Part shown: positions 1 through 7,718 of the stretch, in pieces
Layout: each line of letters starts with the position of its first letter
Numbering within the stretch: position 1 is the first letter of the stretch
NCBI RefSeq assembly: GCF_019449565.1
Contig: NZ_JAGRPM010000049.1
Location: forward strand, 1 to 44,391
Reading direction: 5' to 3'
From: Rhodoblastus sp.
GTDB taxonomy: Bacteria > Pseudomonadota > Alphaproteobacteria > Rhizobiales > Beijerinckiaceae
DNA length: 44,391 nt
The notes under the pieces: generated by a model
The model's input: the letters and a program-made list of their open reading frames with translations, nothing else
What the model was told of the DNA's origin: nothing
The model's database searches: none
Program-made: the position numbers and the translations under genes

Positions 1-140
1 ACGGCGAAACATCATCAATCCTGACCTGCGGCGGCAAACTGCAAGTGGCCGGCTTCAAATCGGAACGCTGGCCGGCTTCAGATCGGAATAGGTGGCCGGC
101 TTCCTATTGGAATGCGTGGCCGGCTTCGTCGGAATCCGCA
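1..140. mobile_element. Terminus of an IS21-type insertion sequence (partial)
   Basis: The left edge carries no host-like gene. It holds four copies of an 11-base motif, TGGCCGGCTTC, each followed by a TCGGAA/TTGGAA-like tail. IS21-family elements are known to carry several repeated transposase-binding sites at each end and to finish in CA. Here the last repeat ends GGAATCCGCA at base 140, which fits that terminus. The minus-strand primase-like gene enters these repeats and stops inside them, as expected if the element inserted into that gene. The transposase genes istA/istB would lie left of base 1 and are not visible, so the family assignment rests on the repeat pattern alone. Confidence 0.5.
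46..127. repeat. Four-copy direct repeat, ~24-bp period
   Basis: TGGCCGGCTTC occurs at 46-56, 69-79, 93-103 and 117-127, a spacing of 23, 24 and 24 bases. The sequence between copies is partly conserved (xxATCGGAA). All copies point the same way. The short period and absence of unique spacers rule out a CRISPR array. The likeliest role is a set of transposase-binding sites in an insertion sequence end. Confidence 0.85.
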
Positions 141-1825
141 AACGGCATCCAAAGCGTTTCAACCGCTTTTCGGGCGTCGTCGTGGCCGGCACCGGATTTA
201 GGCGCGGCGTCGCTGTTGACCATATTCAGCAGCAAGCCGCTCTGCTCGTCGAAACCGTCATCGGCGAGTATGTGCCCCGTCTTCGGGTCGATGGTCGGCG
301 CATCGATAACAGCGCGCAAATTCGGGAGGCCGCGCTCGCCCTCGGAGCGAACGATCATCTGCGCAAGCCACATGGGAACGCCCCGCGGGGCTTCGACGAT
401 TTCGCCGCTTTTTTTCATCTTGTAGCTTACAAAGCGGGCATTGCGGGCCAAGTTGAGCTTCATCCAGTCGGCGCAGACCGGAATGATTTTGTTGCCGAGG
501 ACACGAACAAGGCCGCCGCGCTCATAAAGCGCGCCATCGAGACGAAGCAGCTCGGTCGCTTTCTCAAACGTCGACGCTTCCTCGTCGGCAATCAACGCAA
601 TCGTGCGGCGAGCGCGAACGAGCGTGAAACGGTGATCGCCGTGGGCGTAGGATTTGAGGTACGGGCGGGCTTTCGCGCGCAGATTGAGCCAGCCGACGGC
701 GCGCCCGCCGTCATAGTCCGGCTCCAACGGGTCCAGCGTTTTGCGGTTGTGATACTTGGTCGGCGCGTCGAGAATCTCGCCCACGGTGACACGCCTGCCG
801 TCATCGAGCACGATCTCGTAGTCGCCAAAGAGTCGCCCTTCCTCGATCGCCGCGCGACACGTTTCCTCGTAGCTAGCAATGCGCTGGTCGCGCTTGGCCT
901 CATCCGGCTCGTCGAGCGTGGCGCCAAACTCGCCGACGCGTTTGGCGATCCAGTCCTCGCGGGCCGCGCCGGCCGCGCCCTCCATTTCCTTGCGGGCCTC
1001 GGCCTTGATTTCCTCAAGGCGTTTGTGCTCTTCGCCGCTCAAGTTCGGAAGCGCCGCCACGGTGTCGAGAAATTCTGCGTAAGGATTGAAAACTTCAGGC
1101 GCGGGAAGGCGCTGCTCCAGGCCTTCGCCGCACGCCGCGCCGCCTGCGAAATCAAGCCGCTCAGGCTGGTACACCGCGCCGTCGATCAGTGTGCGGTCGA
1201 GCAGCGCGCCGCTTTTGGAGACGGCGTAGTAGCCATGTCCGTCCAGCCAAAGCCGCGCCTGAAGCACCTTGGAGGCACGTTCAATGTCGCGGCCGTCTTT
1301 CACTGCGACATAGATGCGCCGGCCGCGCGCTCCGCGCAGTTCCGCGCCGTCACTCTTGCGATAGACACATGACGACGCTGAAGGGCGGGTGACATGCGGC
1401 GCGTCGCGCAGCGGCGGGGCAGCCTCGAACAGGCGTTCAAGCAATTCGCCGCCGGTCAGCGGTTCGCTGGTCGCGGTAGGGTCATAGTCGCACATCAGAA
1501 ACGCTGGCCCGGCAGGCCAAGACACGCAATCGCGCGTGCGCGTCACTATGGGACCGGGGCCTTTGTGGCATTCGGCCTTTTCTTTGCTCAGAACGGTGGC
1601 GTTGTCGTGCTCGAACAGGCCGAACATGAGCGCATGATTCGGCTTCAGTCCTGAAAGCAGCGCGGCAAACTCGGACATATCGGCGATGCGCCTGGTTTCC
1701 GAGAAGCCCTCGCTGAGATTGCCGCCGTTTTTCCTTGCGAGCGAGCCATCGGCCGCCAGCGAGAACGACTTCGACAAGACGCGCGGTTGCAGAGACGCGA
1801 TGATGGTGAGCGAGAGGTCAGACAT
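104..1825 (-). CDS. Primase-like protein of an integrated element, 3' end truncated by an insertion
   Basis: The 573-residue product starts at ATG 1825, preceded by AGGAAG at a good distance; a longer upstream reading has a low-complexity Arg/Pro/Ser N-terminus and is unlikely. It resembles the N-terminal part of large primase/helicase-like proteins found on alphaproteobacterial islands and prophages. A segment containing GPAFLMCDYDP, with acidic residues that could bind metal, is followed by SGRRIYVAVKDG-like sequence and a long charged region. In such proteins a P-loop ATPase domain normally follows the alternating linker that begins here around DARKAVETLW. Here the frame instead enters the repeats at 46-127 and ends in a TAG within them. 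The product therefore lacks the helicase half and is probably non-functional. The function is inferred from general resemblance. Confidence 0.6.
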   Translation of the reverse strand: MSDLSLTIIASLQPRVLSKSFSLAADGSLARKNGGNLSEGFSETRRIADMSEFAALLSGLKPNHALMFGLFEHDNATVLSKEKAECHKGPGPIVTRTRDCVSWPAGPAFLMCDYDPTATSEPLTGGELLERLFEAAPPLRDAPHVTRPSASSCVYRKSDGAELRGARGRRIYVAVKDGRDIERASKVLQARLWLDGHGYYAVSKSGALLDRTLIDGAVYQPERLDFAGGAACGEGLEQRLPAPEVFNPYAEFLDTVAALPNLSGEEHKRLEEIKAEARKEMEGAAGAAREDWIAKRVGEFGATLDEPDEAKRDQRIASYEETCRAAIEEGRLFGDYEIVLDDGRRVTVGEILDAPTKYHNRKTLDPLEPDYDGGRAVGWLNLRAKARPYLKSYAHGDHRFTLVRARRTIALIADEEASTFEKATELLRLDGALYERGGLVRVLGNKIIPVCADWMKLNLARNARFVSYKMKKSGEIVEAPRGVPMWLAQMIVRSEGERGLPNLRAVIDAPTIDPKTGHILADDGFDEQSGLLLNMVNSDAAPKSGAGHDDARKAVETLWMPFADSDEAGHAFQ

Positions 1826-1973
1826 TTTCGCTGATCTTCCTCTGGCGCATGGCGACGGCGCGGATTTCCGTGACGGCGACGCGGAGTTCGGCGAGCGCGG
1901 CCCGTAATTCGGCCATGACAGCCTCGAGCGCGGCCAGCGGGAGCGGCGGGATGGCGGGGGCGGGGTCACGCAT
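1818..1973 (-). CDS. Small coiled-coil-like protein, 51 aa, unknown function
   Basis: A short frame starts at ATG 1973, which overlaps the TGA stop (1966-1968) of the upstream gene. It ends at 1818, overlapping the start of the primase-like gene by eight bases. The product has a Pro-rich N-terminus and then a regular Ala/Glu/Leu/Arg helix (EAVMAELRAALAELRVAV), as in a short coiled coil. The tight overlaps on both sides suggest translational coupling in a three-gene minus-strand operon. I do not recognise a family; it could be an accessory of the primase or a chance frame kept open by overlap. Confidence 0.5.
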   Translation of the reverse strand: MRDPAPAIPPLPLAALEAVMAELRAALAELRVAVTEIRAVAMRQRKISENV

Positions 1974-2391
1974 GGCAATCACCCATTTCGCCGCGCATTT
2001 CTTCCGCAACGACTTCGGGCGAAGCGTTGTCAATGACGTCGACGAGGAAGAGCTGGCCGATAACGCTCGCGACGATCCCCGCGCCTTCGTCGAGAGACAG
2101 GCCGGACTCGACGAGGGCGATGCAGATGTCGGCCGCGTCGTCGAAGTGCAACGGCACCTTGGAGCCATCACAGTCATGCGGCTTGGCGGGCTCGAAGATC
2201 GCCATCGCCTGGAGCCACAGCTTGCGGAGGTCCGCACCTTCGCGCTCCATCGCGTCGGCGACGATGTGCCTCACGATCTTGCGAAAGCGAGTGGTGCGGA
2301 TGTGTTTTACAGCGACGATCGCAGCCTCGAAAAGCTCGTCCGGCGTCGGCGCTAGGTCTTGATTTTTGGGGGGATTCGGGCGAGAGCACAT
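1966..2391 (-). CDS. Hypothetical island protein, 141 aa
   Basis: The start at ATG 2391 is chosen because AAGGAA sits seven bases upstream; an in-frame ATG at 2418 has no ribosome-binding site. The product is mostly alpha-helical and acidic, with segments such as DELFEAAIVAVKHIRTTRF and a later LFLVDVIDNASPEVVAEEM. No catalytic motif or membrane segment is visible. It lies directly upstream of the 51-residue frame and the primase-like gene on the same strand, so it is probably part of the replication/maintenance cassette of the integrated element. The family is not recognised. Confidence 0.65.
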   Translation of the reverse strand: MCSRPNPPKNQDLAPTPDELFEAAIVAVKHIRTTRFRKIVRHIVADAMEREGADLRKLWLQAMAIFEPAKPHDCDGSKVPLHFDDAADICIALVESGLSLDEGAGIVASVIGQLFLVDVIDNASPEVVAEEMRGEMGDCHA

Positions 2392-2426
2392 GTGTCGATT
2401 CCTTGGCGGGGTTGGCAATCAGAGAT

Positions 2427-2456
2427 AACGCCGCTCGGTTCCAGCCGAGCGGCGTT
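2427..2456 (-). terminator. Perfect 12-bp hairpin downstream of the excisionase-like gene
   Basis: AACGCCGCTCGG is followed by a six-base loop (TTCCAG) and its exact complement. It begins eight bases beyond the stop of the minus-strand gene at 2464. The position suits a terminator, but there is no strong U-run on the minus strand, so it may be Rho-assisted or only RNA-stabilising. Confidence 0.55.
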
Positions 2457-2463
2457 TCTCGTT

Positions 2464-2667
2464 TCAGGCGGCAAGGCGCGCGATTTCGGCGGCGCTCAGA
2501 AAGCTCCGGCCACCAATTTTTGTGATGTTGATTTTGCCCTTCGCGGCGAGGCGATAAATCGTCGCCAGGGAAATGCCGCCGAGCATTTGGCTGGCTTCGC
2601 GAAGGGGATATGCCGCGCGAACTTGCGGCGGCGTGGGATTGGTGTCGGTTTGAATTTTGTCGTACAT
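2464..2667 (-). CDS. AlpA/excisionase-type helix-turn-helix protein
   Basis: The 67-residue product carries a MerR/AlpA-like winged-helix module. AYPLREASQMLG is followed by SLATIYRLAAKGKI (the recognition helix) and a KIGGRSFLS turn, which is the usual layout of small excisionases and prophage regulators binding near att sites. I chose the ATG at 2667, preceded by GAGAG. A longer frame from 2766 adds 33 residues unlike this family and lacks a ribosome-binding site. It lies in the same island as a tyrosine integrase and probably directs excision or regulates element genes. The exact DNA target cannot be inferred. Confidence 0.7.
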   Translation of the reverse strand: MYDKIQTDTNPTPPQVRAAYPLREASQMLGGISLATIYRLAAKGKINITKIGGRSFLSAAEIARLAA

Positions 2668-2786
2668 GGCCGTCTCTCGTTCGTTGAGGACGGCTGATTC
2701 GCCGTCCAACTCAGGACAGCTCTCTAATAAGCACACTAACTCAGGCGTGTAGTCATCCGCAAACATGCTTGGTTTGCGCGGACAGA

Positions 2787-3185
2787 TTAGTCTCTGATCG
2801 CCTCTAAATATTCACGAAACTCTTTTGCAATTTTATAGGCCTTCGTGCGGTCCCAACCTAGGCCGCCCTGCCATTCTTGCAGTTGAACCTTTTCTCTCGC
2901 TCGATTAACATCTTGCCATTCACTATAATATGCGTCGTAAAATGTTATAAAATCGTCATATGGTTTATTATCATTCTCCTTCTTATATCCCTGACGCCGC
3001 GATAACGTGGCCCTGTAAGGCAATTTGCTTTCGGTGGGATTGAAAAGGTCAGCGAGCCATTTTGCGCCAGCCTCGTCGATGCCGTCGCGCAGACGCTCGG
3101 CGATCATTTTTGCCAGGCCGTCGAAGTCGTCCTCGTCGCGCCGATTGAACTGCTCGAAGAGCATGTCGTCAGGAAATTTCATCAT
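2787..3185 (-). CDS. Hypothetical island protein, 132 aa, AT-rich gene
   Basis: The product is acidic at its N-terminus (FNRRDEDDFDGLAKMI) and rich in Tyr, Trp and Lys in its second half (YDDFITFYDAYYSEW, then EWQGGLGWDRTKAYKIAKEF). The 3' half of the gene is clearly poorer in GC than the surrounding host genes, which supports recent acquisition. The start is ambiguous between ATG codons at 3185 and 3182 and a GTG at 3191; AGGTGA lies just upstream. No family is recognised. Neighbours are all element genes on the same strand. Confidence 0.6.
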   Translation of the reverse strand: MMKFPDDMLFEQFNRRDEDDFDGLAKMIAERLRDGIDEAGAKWLADLFNPTESKLPYRATLSRRQGYKKENDNKPYDDFITFYDAYYSEWQDVNRAREKVQLQEWQGGLGWDRTKAYKIAKEFREYLEAIRD

Positions 3186-3259
3186 CGTCACCTATGAAAC
3201 GTGACACGCGGGGCGGCGAATGCTGAGTCCCGCGTGAATTAATTGGATGGAGGGCGAGG

Positions 3260-3526
3260 TCAGGCTCCGCCAGTCATTTGCTGAAGCTCTCGCGCAGCCG
3301 CCTCGCGCCGGCCGTCGATCCATGCCGCCAAATCGTTGATGTGGACGCCACGCGCCGCCCGCTGGCTGGCTTCGATGCGGACGAGGGGCATTTTGACCTC
3401 GCCGCCGTCAATCTTGGTGGCGAGCTTCTGCGGCGTCAGGCGCGTGAAATAATCGGCGCACACGCGATCGAGCGGGATGACCGGCATCCCATCATATCTG
3501 GCGAGTAGCATGAATGCCGTTTTCAT
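3260..3526 (-). CDS. Pyocin activator PrtN family protein
   Basis: The 88-residue product matches the layout of PrtN-type small DNA-binding activators. An N-terminal MKTAFMLLARYDG is followed by a VIPLDRVCADYFTRLTPQKLATKI helix-turn-helix, then MPLVRIEASQRA and a C-terminal VHINDLAAWIDGRR. In Pseudomonas, PrtN activates pyocin genes; in alphaproteobacterial islands the family is found beside integrases and is probably a regulator or excisionase-like factor. Its ATG overlaps the TGA of the upstream gene (ATGA at 3523-3526), so the two are translationally coupled. The family call is fairly secure; the target genes here are unknown. Confidence 0.75.
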   Translation of the reverse strand: MKTAFMLLARYDGMPVIPLDRVCADYFTRLTPQKLATKIDGGEVKMPLVRIEASQRAARGVHINDLAAWIDGRREAAARELQQMTGGA

Positions 3527-3720
3527 TGGGCCGTCTCGTCGCGAGGCTCTACACTTTTGATGTCTTCAATGGCGTCGATAGGAACGCTAAGCGTCTCGCC
3601 GCCCTCCACGACGGTGAAAGTCGCGCGGTCGGCCCCAAAATCATATTCGCCGGATCGCACACGAATCGTAATAAGGCGATCTTTCATCGGAAAGTTTCCG
3701 ACGTTATTATTTTTAGGCAT
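3523..3720 (-). CDS. Hypothetical island protein, 65 aa
   Basis: A small, mainly beta-type acidic protein (RLITIRVRSGEYDFGAD, then TFTVVEGGETLSVPIDAIEDIK). It has no transmembrane segment and no known catalytic motif. It is coupled by a four-base ATGA overlap to the downstream PrtN-like gene. An internal ATG (residue 12) could also be the start. The family is not recognised. It lies between the integrase gene and the regulatory genes, all on the minus strand. Confidence 0.55.
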   Translation of the reverse strand: MPKNNNVGNFPMKDRLITIRVRSGEYDFGADRATFTVVEGGETLSVPIDAIEDIKSVEPRDETAQ

Positions 3721-3787
3721 GCTGGGAACCGTTTCTTCTCACGTGTAGGCCGGAACGAGGCGGTGCAACGCCTCGCCCGGCCGACTA

Positions 3788-5050
3788 TCAGGCGGCTGGA
3801 TTGCCGCTAGATTTCTTGAATTTCACCACATTGCCGCCCGCCGCTGGCTCGCACCATGCGGCCCAGGCATCCATGAGCGCCCGACGCTTTTCGAGCGCGT
3901 CAGATCGGCGGTAGGCGCGCTCAACGTCGTTGCCGATGAGGTGCGCCAGCGCCGCTTCCGCGACCTCGCGGGGAAACGCCGTTTCGTTGCCGGCCCAGTC
4001 GCGGAACGCGCTGCGGAATCCGTGGACAGTGACGCCTTTGATCCCCATGCGCCGCAAGACCATGACCATCGCCATATTGGACAGTGGGGATTTGTCCTTC
4101 TGGCCAGCAAAGACGAGATCGCCCTGCTTGGCTTCGGCCAGATGCTCCAGAATCGTCACGGCGCGAGGCGAAAGCGGAACTCGATGCTCTTTGCCAGCCT
4201 TCATTCTGTCCGCCGGCACAGCCCAGACCTTTTCTTTCAGATCAATTTCGGACCATCGCGCCCCGAGAATTTCGCCGGAGCGAGCGGCCGTCAGAATGCA
4301 AAGCTCAAGGGCTAAAGCCGCCCCTGCTTCTCGTTCGCGCAGCTTCGCCACGAATTTTGGTAGGTCAGCATAAGGCATTGCCGCATGATGGCCGCGATAG
4401 AGCTTCTTGCGCTTCGGTAAAAGGTGCGAAAGATGGCCACGCCAAGTGGCCGGATTTTCGCCAGATCGGAATCCCTGCGCCTTGGCCGCGTCGAGAACGG
4501 CCTCGATCCGGCCGCGCAGCCGGGAGGCTGTCTCCGGTTTTTCGGACCATAGCGGTTTGAGCACTTCGAGAACGGCGGCCGTATCCACTTCATCGACCGG
4601 CCGCGTGCGGAGTGTCGCCGCATAGACTTCTAGCGTGTGACGCCACTGCCAGCGGTGCTTTTCATTCCGCCATTGGCTTTCCTTCGCGGCAATCAGCTCG
4701 TCGGCGATAGAGCCGAAGGTCGGCTTTGTGGCCAGTTCATCGCGCGCCAGATCGCGCGCGGCGATAGGGTCTTTGCCCTCGCGAATCATGCGCTCCGCTT
4801 CGTCGCGCGCCTCGCGCGCTTTCGCGAGGGGGGTCACCAGTTTGTTTTCTGATCGAGAAACGACCGCTGCGCTCCCCAAGCCCATTTCACGGCGCTTGCC
4901 GTTCCACTGGAATAGGAAAAGCCAGCGGCGACGCAAAGCCTCGCCCTGGCCGTCAATGACGAGATAGAGCGACCCGCCGTCCGAATGACGACCGGGGGCT
5001 GTCAGGGTCACAGCCTGCTTCGCTGTCAATTTATTTCGCGCCCTCGCCAT
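3788..5050 (-). CDS. Tyrosine recombinase/integrase, P4 type
   Basis: This 420-residue integrase catalyses site-specific recombination between the element and the chromosome. The N-terminal DUF4102-like arm-binding domain (about residues 5-95, with GGSLYLVID and REMGLGS) precedes a SAM-like core-binding domain (about 110-210) and the catalytic domain. The catalytic residues are visible: Arg257 in TAARSGE, His343 and Arg346 in VHGFR, His370 in AALAH and Tyr380 in RAYRRS. The length is normal for the family and the frame is intact. It is the last element gene on the right, reading inwards, as is usual for an integrase next to its attachment site. The element extends left past the window. Confidence 0.93.
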   Translation of the reverse strand: MARARNKLTAKQAVTLTAPGRHSDGGSLYLVIDGQGEALRRRWLFLFQWNGKRREMGLGSAAVVSRSENKLVTPLAKAREARDEAERMIREGKDPIAARDLARDELATKPTFGSIADELIAAKESQWRNEKHRWQWRHTLEVYAATLRTRPVDEVDTAAVLEVLKPLWSEKPETASRLRGRIEAVLDAAKAQGFRSGENPATWRGHLSHLLPKRKKLYRGHHAAMPYADLPKFVAKLREREAGAALALELCILTAARSGEILGARWSEIDLKEKVWAVPADRMKAGKEHRVPLSPRAVTILEHLAEAKQGDLVFAGQKDKSPLSNMAMVMVLRRMGIKGVTVHGFRSAFRDWAGNETAFPREVAEAALAHLIGNDVERAYRRSDALEKRRALMDAWAAWCEPAAGGNVVKFKKSSGNPAA

Positions 5051-5350
5051 CGCCGCATCCGAGTTTAGGCCCCACTATTGGCCCCACTAACTGCGTGCGA
5101 TTGTATGCGACTGCGCGAGGCATGAAAAGACGGTGTGAGAAAAATATATAAGGAATATCAGTTATTAATGCGTCGGAAATATTCCGATTGAGAGATGCTG
5201 ATCCAGTGGTGTGGTGGACCTCAGCTCCACCAATTCACCCAAATTACGCAGGTTATTCTCGTCCAGCCTGTTGTCCTGATCTAGCTTTGTCCGCAGGATA
5301 GCGCGGGGCGTCGGGCTGGTCCGAAGCCCGCAAGTCTTGCAGGACAGCTC
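5051..5350. other. Integrase-side junction region with candidate attachment site
   Basis: There is no gene in this 300-base gap. The first ~110 bases are AT-richer (AAAAATATATAAGGAATATCAG near 5140-5162) and look like element DNA. A perfect palindrome CGGAA-ATA-TTCCG lies at 5174-5186. A second inverted repeat, TGGTGGA-N7-TCCACCA, lies at 5212-5232 and includes CAGCTCCACCA (5222-5232), which resembles the 3' end of a tmRNA acceptor stem plus CCA. No T-arm precedes it, so no complete RNA gene is present. Host-like sequence follows up to the signal-peptide hydrolase at 5351. The att assignment is inference. Confidence 0.45.
5212..5232. repeat. Inverted repeat TGGTGGA-N7-TCCACCA, candidate attR core
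   Basis: Seven-base perfect arms flank CCTCAGC. The right half, CAGCTCCACCA, is what remains when an element integrates into the 3' end of an RNA gene ending in CCA. It lies about 160 bases from the integrase start codon, a usual distance. The matching second copy would be beyond the left edge of the window. Confidence 0.35.
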
Positions 5351-6538
5351 ATGCGCCGATTGGCCGTCTTCACCCTGATCGCGCTGAGCCTTTGCGCGCC
5401 CGCCGCCGGGCAATCGAGCGACGAGGCCCTGAAATCCGCCCTGCAAAAGGCGCTCGACGCCTATGTGACGGCGCGGGGAGATCCGGAGCACATTTCCGCC
5501 GCCTCTCTGAGCGTCAGTCTGAAGGGCGCCGATGAAGCGATCAACCTTGCGGCCGGAACGGTGAAATATCCCGACGCGGGCGCGAAGGTCACGCCGGCCG
5601 ATCTGTTCGAGATCGGCAGCATCACGAAATCCTTCACCTCGGTTGCCATCCTGCAGCTCGAAGCCGCGGGGAAACTGACGATCGAGGACAAGCTTGGCCA
5701 GTGGCTGCCGCAATATCCCGAATGGAAGGACGTTACGATCCACCGCTTGCTCGACATGACGAGCCCCATTCCCGGCTATGACAATCAGCCCTCCGTCGCC
5801 AGGATCATGGGCGAAGATCCCGGGCGCAGGTTCACGCCGCAGGAACTGGTCGCCTCGGTTTACCCGCGCAATGGCGAGCCGAAGCCGGTCAGCGGCTGGA
5901 CCTATTCGAACACCAATTACCTCCTGGCCCAGATGATCGTCGAAAAGGCCGGCGGCAGGCCCTATGCCGAGGTCGTGCGCGACCTGGCCGAACAGCTCGG
6001 GCTAAAAAACACCTATTACGAACAAAATCTCTATCCGGCGGCGATCACGGACCGCATGGTCTCGGGCTATTTTTTCAACCACGATCCCGACGACAAATGG
6101 CTCGCGCCGCTGCTCGGGCGCGACGTCAAAAACGACAGCGTCTCCTGGATGCAGGGCGCCGGCGGCATCGTCGCGTCGATGGAAGACGTCTCGCGCTGGG
6201 CGCGCGCGCTCTATGAAGGACCGCTGCTGGCCGACAAGCAGCGCCGCGAACTCATGACACTCGTCTCCGACAAGACCGGCGAGCCGATCGCCGCCCCTTC
6301 AGAAGAAAATCCGGGCGCGTTCGGTCTTGGCGTCGGCGCGGGCTACCGCCCGGCGCTTGGCGCCTATTGGTATTATCAGGGAATGACGCTGGGCTATCGC
6401 GTGCTCTACGCTTTTTTCCCCGCCAATGGCGCGGTCATCGTGGTGGGCCTCAACAGCCAGCCCGACGACAAGCAGAACAAGAACGGCGCGCTGCTGGAAG
6501 AGGTCTATGGCGTCCTGCGCAAGGCGGGCAAGATCTAG
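5351..6538 (+). CDS. Serine hydrolase of the beta-lactamase/D-Ala-D-Ala carboxypeptidase family
   Basis: An exported 395-residue protein with a Sec signal peptide (MRRLAVFTLIALSLCAPAAG, cleavage near residue 20). It has the class C beta-lactamase/DD-peptidase fold: the SxxK motif is SITK with Ser90 and Lys93, and the second motif is YSN at 185-187. A C-terminal block around 330-365 (YYQGMTLGYRVLY) stands where a third motif would be, without a clear KTG. Such proteins act on esters, amides or peptidoglycan peptides; the substrate cannot be read from sequence. It is the first host-like gene after the integrated element and converges with the acyltransferase gene. The domain call is strong, the physiological role unknown. 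Confidence 0.85.
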   Translation: MRRLAVFTLIALSLCAPAAGQSSDEALKSALQKALDAYVTARGDPEHISAASLSVSLKGADEAINLAAGTVKYPDAGAKVTPADLFEIGSITKSFTSVAILQLEAAGKLTIEDKLGQWLPQYPEWKDVTIHRLLDMTSPIPGYDNQPSVARIMGEDPGRRFTPQELVASVYPRNGEPKPVSGWTYSNTNYLLAQMIVEKAGGRPYAEVVRDLAEQLGLKNTYYEQNLYPAAITDRMVSGYFFNHDPDDKWLAPLLGRDVKNDSVSWMQGAGGIVASMEDVSRWARALYEGPLLADKQRRELMTLVSDKTGEPIAAPSEENPGAFGLGVGAGYRPALGAYWYYQGMTLGYRVLYAFFPANGAVIVVGLNSQPDDKQNKNGALLEEVYGVLRKAGKI

Positions 6539-6599
6539 GATAGCGCCTCGGGGCGACAAGCCGAGAACGCGGCGATGCGGTCTCCCAAGGTCAATTTGA

Positions 6600-7718
6600 T
6601 CAGGTCTCGACGGTCTGGGCGATGACGGGTTGTCCGCGCGTTTCGCGGCTCCACTGAAAGGACCGGCCATATCGGGTCAAGGGTTCCTCGATCAAGCGGG
6701 TCATGCCCCATCCCACGAGAACGCAAACGGGCAGGGCGGCGAAGGTGACCGCCCATTGCGCCGGGGTCGCCAGATCGGGATTGGTCCCGAGGATCAGGCC
6801 ATGCATCAGCCCCAGCACGGGAAGGTGGGTGAGATAGAGGCAATAGCCGTTGTTGCCGAAGAATTGCAGCGTTTTCGACGTCATGCGATTGCCGATCGGC
6901 AAATTGCCGATGACGCATAAAATGACGCCAGACGCGGCAAGCGCAAGAAATGTCGGCCGCGCGACTTCGAACAACCGTTGATCCCACAGCTTTAATGCGA
7001 CGATCGCCAGAAGGCCCACGGTTGGGATCAGGGGAATATATTTGCCCCAGGCGTCCCATTTGATCCAGTTTTCCCGAACCGCGATGGAGGTCAATATCCC
7101 GAGCGCCAAAGTGTCCGAAAGAGCGAAAATCAGAGTGTGGCCTGCGGTGCGGGTCAGCCACCCGAAATAGAACACGCCTATCCTCATGCCCAGCGCGAGG
7201 GCGCAAGACGCTAACAGCGCCGGGACCAGCCAGCGGCGGGGCGTGAAGACGAGAATCGCCGGGGCCGCCAGATAGAAATGCTCTTCGACCGCCAGGGTCC
7301 ATGTGGGCGCCAGCCAATGCGCTCCCATGCTGTCCTTTGCGGCCATGGCGAAATTCTGGACGAAGAGAAGATAGGACCACAGAGGCAATTCGACGTTGGC
7401 GTCCCGCCACGGCGCCTGCACCGTCAGCAGGATCGCCGAAACGACGATGACGGTGAGAAAATAGGGGGGCAAGATCCGGCAGGCGCGTCTGGCATAGAAG
7501 ACCCAGAAGAAATTCGCTCGGTCCTTGCGGTCGAGAATAAGCCTCCCGATCAGGAAGCCGCTCAGGACGAAGAAGCCTCCGACAGCCACCCATCCATACA
7601 TGGCGGCGGGAAGTCCGAGCGGGACCTCGCCAAAATAGTGCGAAAGGATCACCATGAGCGTCAGGACGCCCCGGAAGCCATCGAGCCCGACAATGCGCCG
7701 TTCAATCTGGGTGTTCAA
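6600..7718 (-). CDS. Membrane acyltransferase, OafA/YrhL (acyltransferase 3) family
   Basis: A 372-residue multi-spanning protein that transfers acyl groups, typically O-acetyl, to surface sugars or other cell-envelope acceptors. Family signatures are present: an N-terminal IVGLDGFRGV helix, GGFFVLSGFLIGR at about residues 46-58, the RRACRILPPYF loop at about 77-87, and the conserved WTLAVEEHFYLAAP block near residue 140. About nine to ten hydrophobic segments follow. The length is normal for the single-domain form without an SGNH tail. It converges with the serine hydrolase and has no clear polysaccharide cluster around it, so the acceptor is unknown. Confidence 0.88.
   Translation of the reverse strand: MNTQIERRIVGLDGFRGVLTLMVILSHYFGEVPLGLPAAMYGWVAVGGFFVLSGFLIGRLILDRKDRANFFWVFYARRACRILPPYFLTVIVVSAILLTVQAPWRDANVELPLWSYLLFVQNFAMAAKDSMGAHWLAPTWTLAVEEHFYLAAPAILVFTPRRWLVPALLASCALALGMRIGVFYFGWLTRTAGHTLIFALSDTLALGILTSIAVRENWIKWDAWGKYIPLIPTVGLLAIVALKLWDQRLFEVARPTFLALAASGVILCVIGNLPIGNRMTSKTLQFFGNNGYCLYLTHLPVLGLMHGLILGTNPDLATPAQWAVTFAALPVCVLVGWGMTRLIEEPLTRYGRSFQWSRETRGQPVIAQTVET

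Noticed and set aside
46..127. CRISPR-like array at the left edge
   Set aside because: The period is only 24 bases with no unique spacers, and the units are near-identical; an insertion sequence end fits better.
92..1372. Plus-strand frame opposite the primase-like gene
   Set aside because: Antisense to the better supported minus-strand frame, and its start lies in the repeat region.
5200..5232. A tRNA or tmRNA gene next to the integrase
   Set aside because: Only an 11-base CCA-ending tail is present. No T-arm, anticodon arm or tag-coding part precedes it.
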